A DNA stretch of 64,000 nt, from positions 1-64,000 of the forward strand of contig NZ_RWKH01000003.1 of NCBI RefSeq assembly GCF_003984625.1, in the 5' to 3' direction. The position numbers were made by a program, and so were the translations under genes. Positions 60,635-64,000 of this stretch are shown in pieces. Positions within the stretch are counted from its first letter, which is position 1. Every line of letters starts with the position of its first letter. The notes under the pieces are model-generated. The model was not told where the DNA came from and ran no database searches. It saw only the letters and a program-made list of their open reading frames with translations. Origin of the DNA: Variovorax sp. DXTD-1. Its GTDB lineage: Bacteria > Pseudomonadota > Gammaproteobacteria > Burkholderiales > Burkholderiaceae_C.

Positions 60635-61000
60635 ATGAAGCAAGTGAAACACTGGCAAGACCCGGTCAACATCGTTCTGGGTGTGTGGCTGGTCGTCTCG
60701 CCCTGGGTCCTAGGTTTCCAGGACGTGACCTTCGCGATGTGGAGCACGGTAGTGACCGGCATCGCACTGGGCGCCCTGGCGTTGGGGGCAACCCTGGTTC
60801 CGCGCGCCTGGGAAGAGTGGACCGAAGGCGCGCTCGCCATCTGGCTGGCCGTATCCCCCTGGGTGCTCGGCTTTGCCACTGTCGAGAACGCGATGGTCAA
60901 CGCAGTGCTCGTGTCCGCGGCCATCCTGGTGCTTGCACTCTGGGTGCTTGTGACCGACAAGGACTACCTGGGCGGGTCGATGGACCGTCACGCGCACTGA
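60635..61000 (+). CDS. SPW repeat-containing membrane protein
   Basis: A 121-residue small inner-membrane protein with four hydrophobic helices in two repeats, each with the signature SPWVLGF (LVVSPWVLGF near residue 20 and LAVSPWVLGF near residue 78). The family (SPW repeat, PF03779) is widespread and of unknown function. The end is short and hydrophilic with His residues. It stands alone between the pseudogene pair and the convergent efflux operon. Confidence 0.88.
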   Translation: MKQVKHWQDPVNIVLGVWLVVSPWVLGFQDVTFAMWSTVVTGIALGALALGATLVPRAWEEWTEGALAIWLAVSPWVLGFATVENAMVNAVLVSAAILVLALWVLVTDKDYLGGSMDRHAH

Positions 61001-61011
61001 AGGCACGTTGA

Positions 61012-62469
61012 TTACGTTGCCCCAGCCTGCCAGCCGCCGCCAAGGGCTTGAATGAGCGCCACTGCGGCGGTCTGGCGATTTACAAGCAGCTGCACCAGCG
61101 TGCGGCGTGCGTTCAACGCGGCTGCCTGCGCAGTGACCACCTCGGTGTAGCTGACCTGGCCCGCGCGATAGCGGTTGAGCAGCTGCTGCTCGGTCTTGTC
61201 GGCCGCGGCCGAGGCTTCGCGCCGCAGGCCTTCCTGCTGCGCCAGCGCGGCACCGGTGGTCAGCTGGTCTTCCACGGCCTGGAAAGCGGAGAGCACCGTT
61301 TGCCGGTAACGCGCCACGCTGGCTTCGTGGCCCGCCTTGGCCGAATCGACGCTCGCACCGATGGCGCCCGCGTCGAAAACCACCTGAGCGACCGACAAGC
61401 CGAGCGCCCAGAGCGTGTTGGATGCGTTGAACAGGTCTTTCACGCGGCTTGCGTTGCCGCCCACCGAGGCGCTGAGCCCGAAGTTCGGAAAGTACGCCGA
61501 GCGCGCAATGCCGATCTGCGCATTGGCCGCCGCCACCGCGCGCTCGGCCGCCGCGATGTCGGGCCGGCGCTGCAGCAGCGTCGACGGCACGCCGGTCGGA
61601 ATGCCCGGCACCGTGGGCGTCCACTGCGCCGCGGGCAGGCTGAAGTCTGCAGGCGCCACGCCCACCAGCATGGCGATGGCGTGCTCCAACGTAGCGCGGG
61701 TGCGCTGCAGGCCCACGCGCTCAGCCTGGGCGCTCACGAGCTGGGTCTGCGCCTGCAGCACGTCGGTCTGCGCTGCAATGCCGGCCTTGTAGCGGTTGCT
61801 CGTGATCTCGAAGGCGCGCTGGTAGCCCTCGATGGTCTGGTCGAGCAGCACGATCTCGGCATCGGTTTCGCGCAGCGAGAAGTAGTTGGTGGCCAGGTCG
61901 CCGATGGCCGACAGGCGTGCCGAAGCCAGGTCGGCCTCGCTGGCCTCGGCATTGGCCTGCGCGCTGCTTACCGCTTGCCGCAGCCGGCCCCATACGTCGG
62001 GCGCCCAGTCGACACCGAGCGTTGCGGAAAAAGTGCTGGCCGCATTGCTGGTGCTGCCGACGTTGCCGCTTCGCCTGCCGCTGCCGTCGAGCGACACCGT
62101 CGGGAACAGCGCGGCGCGCTCGCCCCGCACCAGCGCCTGGGCCTGCGCGTAGTTGGCCACGGCGGCGGCGATGTTCTGGTTCGACACCTGCACGCGGGCG
62201 GCCAGCTCGTCGAGCGTGGCGTCGCCGAATAGCTTCCACCATTCGCCGCGGTCGAGCGCATCGGCCGGTGCGGCGGGCAACCAGCCTTCGGCGGCCTTCT
62301 GCTCTTTCCATCCGGCGGGCGCGGCCGAGCTTGGCACCTGGTAGGTGGGGCCTACGGCGCAGCCGGCCACCATGGCGGCCAACACGAGTGCGGACAGCCT
62401 GCCGGGCGGATGCGAGCGAATGCGTTGTCGTTGTTTCATGGCAGGTTCGTTCATTGTTCTTCTCTTCAT
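61012..62469 (-). CDS. RND efflux system outer membrane lipoprotein (NodT/OprM family)
   Basis: A 485-residue outer-membrane factor. The lipobox is VAGCAVGPTYQVP, so the mature N-terminal Cys is lipidated. Two repeats of the TolC-type fold follow, seen in DWAPDVWGRLRQAVSSAQAN and in the second half RSAYFPNFGLSASVGG. It forms the exit duct for the RND pump. The ATG at 62469 overlaps the pump stop (ATGA); later Met codons at 62454 and 62439 are alternatives nearer the usual length of the leader. It converges with the SPW gene, 11 bp apart. Confidence 0.92.
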   Translation of the reverse strand: MKRRTMNEPAMKQRQRIRSHPPGRLSALVLAAMVAGCAVGPTYQVPSSAAPAGWKEQKAAEGWLPAAPADALDRGEWWKLFGDATLDELAARVQVSNQNIAAAVANYAQAQALVRGERAALFPTVSLDGSGRRSGNVGSTSNAASTFSATLGVDWAPDVWGRLRQAVSSAQANAEASEADLASARLSAIGDLATNYFSLRETDAEIVLLDQTIEGYQRAFEITSNRYKAGIAAQTDVLQAQTQLVSAQAERVGLQRTRATLEHAIAMLVGVAPADFSLPAAQWTPTVPGIPTGVPSTLLQRRPDIAAAERAVAAANAQIGIARSAYFPNFGLSASVGGNASRVKDLFNASNTLWALGLSVAQVVFDAGAIGASVDSAKAGHEASVARYRQTVLSAFQAVEDQLTTGAALAQQEGLRREASAAADKTEQQLLNRYRAGQVSYTEVVTAQAAALNARRTLVQLLVNRQTAAVALIQALGGGWQAGAT

Positions 62470-64000
62470 GTCGGCGAGCTTGCGGCGCGGCTCAGGTGCC
62501 GCTCGTTGCCGGAGCGGCGGCGCAGCTTGTCGAGCAGCACGTAGACCACCGGCGTCGTCAGCAGCGTGAGCAGCTGGCTCGCCACCAGGCCGCCGATGAT
62601 CGCCACGCCCAGCGGCTGGCGCAGCTCGGAGCCCTGGCCGAAACCGATGGCCAGAGGCAGCGCGCCCAGCGCGGCGGCGAGCGTGGTCATGAGAATCGGC
62701 CGGAAGCGCAGCAGGCAGGCCTCGCGCACCGCTTCCACGGCCGAGATGCCGCGTGCGCGCTCGGCGTCCAGCGCAAAGTCGATGATCAGAATCGCGTTCT
62801 TCTTCACGATGCCTATCAAGAGGAAGAGCCCGATCAGCGCAATGATCGAGAAATCCATGCGGAACAGCAGCAGCGCCAGCACCGCGCCCACGCCCGCGGA
62901 AGGCAGCGTGGTCAGCACCGTGATGGGGTGAATCAGGCTTTCGTAGAGCACGCCGAGCACGATGTAGATGACCACGATGGCCGCCACGATGAGCGCCAGC
63001 TGCTGCCCCTGCGACTGCTGCGCCGCGAGCGCCGTGCCCTGGAAGCTGCCGCGCACGTTCACGGGCATGGCAATGTCGGCCTCGGCCTGCGCAACGATGC
63101 GCCGCGCCTCTTGCAGCGTGACGCCCTCGCCCAGGTTGAACGAGACGGTGCTCGCGAGCTCGGTGTCCTGATGGTCGATGGAACTCGGCACCGCGCGTTC
63201 GCTCACCTCGGCGATGGCCGAAAGCGGCACCATGAGCGTGGTGTTCGCCGCCAGCGCCTGGCCGGTGGAGGCGGTGCGCAGGCCCGGGTTGGCCGACGTG
63301 GTGGTCGAGGTGCCGGTGCTGGCATCGGTGGTATTGGCCAGCGAACTCACCGTGGTGGCGCCGCTCGCGGTGGTGCTGGTGGTGAGCGTCGAAGGCACGT
63401 ACAGGTCCTTCAGCACCACGGGCGCGCGCTGGTAGCGCGGCGCCCACTCCATGATCACGGAATACTGGTTGAGTTCGTCGTAGATGGTGGCGACCGAGCG
63501 CTGTCCGTAGGCGTTGTAGAGCGCGTTGTCGACCGCGCTCGAAGTCACGCCCAGCCGGGCGGCGCTTTCGCGGTTGACGTCGACAAAGGTCTCCACGCCG
63601 TTGTCCGACTGGTCGCTGTCGACGTCGGTCAGCGCGGTTTCCTGCCGCAGCCTGTCCGCCAGCTTGGCGGTCCATGTGCGCAGGTCGGCCAGGTTGTCGC
63701 CCTTCAGCGTGTACTGGTAGGCGGAGTTGCTCGAGCGCCCGCCCATGCGCAGGTCTTGCACCGGGCTCAGGAACACGCGCAGGCCGGTCAGCTGGTTGAG
63801 CTGCGGCCGCAGCCGGTTGACGACCGCCGCGGTCTTCTCGGTGCGCTCCGACAGCGGCTTGAGGTTGACGAACATGAAGCCGCCACCCGAGCGGCTGCCG
63901 CCCGCGAAGCCCACCACCGAATCGACCGCCGGGTCCTTGTGGATGATGTCGACCGCCTGGCGCAGCTTTTCGCTCAGCGCCACCGACGAAATGCTCTGGT
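62466..64000 (-). CDS. RND multidrug efflux transporter permease, C-terminal part (partial)
   Basis: The last ~510 residues of an HAE1/MdtB-MdtC-type inner-membrane pump; the gene runs off the right edge on the minus strand. Visible are the periplasmic porter and docking parts (GSRSGGGFMFVNLKP, SAYQYTLKGDNLADL, VDVNRESAARLGVTSS) and the second membrane half (HPITVLTTLPSAGVGAVLAL, GIVKKNAILIIDFALDAERA, RFRPILMTTLAAALGALPLA). An odd Ser/Thr-rich linker of ~50 residues (63243-63395) interrupts the docking domain. The NDxGxGxT-type and proton-relay residues of the first half are outside the window. It is coupled to the outer membrane factor. Confidence 0.93.
   Translation of the reverse strand, partial: QSISSVALSEKLRQAVDIIHKDPAVDSVVGFAGGSRSGGGFMFVNLKPLSERTEKTAAVVNRLRPQLNQLTGLRVFLSPVQDLRMGGRSSNSAYQYTLKGDNLADLRTWTAKLADRLRQETALTDVDSDQSDNGVETFVDVNRESAARLGVTSSAVDNALYNAYGQRSVATIYDELNQYSVIMEWAPRYQRAPVVLKDLYVPSTLTTSTTASGATTVSSLANTTDASTGTSTTTSANPGLRTASTGQALAANTTLMVPLSAIAEVSERAVPSSIDHQDTELASTVSFNLGEGVTLQEARRIVAQAEADIAMPVNVRGSFQGTALAAQQSQGQQLALIVAAIVVIYIVLGVLYESLIHPITVLTTLPSAGVGAVLALLLFRMDFSIIALIGLFLLIGIVKKNAILIIDFALDAERARGISAVEAVREACLLRFRPILMTTLAAALGALPLAIGFGQGSELRQPLGVAIIGGLVASQLLTLLTTPVVYVLLDKLRRRSGNERHLSRAASSPT

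Overview
The window reads as a chromosomal segment of a high-GC betaproteobacterium of the Burkholderiales, most likely Comamonadaceae and Variovorax-like. This rests on gene families rather than on any search: two tandem Bug-type tripartite-tricarboxylate receptors, an Anbu proteasome-type protease, Cd/Pb-type MerR control of a P-type ATPase, and dense GC-rich genes joined by ATGA overlaps. Genus-level assignment is inference. No tRNA, rRNA, CRISPR array, integrase or transposase was seen.

Layout. 1-6159: assimilatory nitrate/nitrite reduction (end of nirB, a secreted PilJ-like protein with two GRQRMLSQR motifs, nirD, nasA with a C-terminal [2Fe-2S] domain, ybiB, and cobA for siroheme). 6285-10802: a membrane hydroxylase, a YiiX-like lipoprotein, a BaiN-like flavoprotein, rpsU with a terminator, a YqeY-domain gene and a Nudix gene. 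10838-17807: TauE permease/LysR pair, AraC coupled to a deoxyribosyltransferase, an FAH-family protein with a Tat/lipoprotein leader, pmbA, darP (yjgA) and mog. 17920-25992: orphan OmpR regulator, K+/H+ antiporter, HxlR/carboxymuconolactone decarboxylase pair with tandem operators, CadA-type ATPase/CadR pair, DUF4256, cysE and trmJ. 26114-31723: suhB, a FUSC transporter, an MscS channel and a DUF418 protein. 31720-35809: MarR regulator, two Bug receptors and a sulfatase, which together look like organosulfate scavenging.

35980-41697 is a visibly AT-richer four-gene operon on the minus strand, coupled throughout by ATGA or TGATG overlaps. It encodes a 773-residue protein with both an Hsp90-like and a histidine-kinase-like GHKL ATPase, a protein with an intact receiver-like N-terminus and an unknown C-terminus, a 246-residue unknown protein, and an N6-adenine-type DNA methyltransferase with no visible endonuclease. 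I rank this as the best candidate for an undescribed system, plausibly anti-phage defence built on phosphorelay logic. Function is inferred, not shown.

42152-53055: a damaged-looking metallo-beta-lactamase-fold protein, an HDOD protein, a YqjI/YqjH-type metal and siderophore pair, a large palindromic repeat, corA, a possible AlpA-like HTH protein, mutS, Anbu protease and a hydrolase. 52354-57642 is a signalling/adhesion cassette: two paralogous NarL-type regulators flank a trimeric autotransporter adhesin and a divergent 7TM-type sensor kinase. 57646-64000: uppP, an Asp/Glu racemase family gene, two head-to-head truncated and frameshifted pseudogenes, an SPW-repeat membrane protein, and an RND efflux pump with its outer-membrane factor running off the window end.
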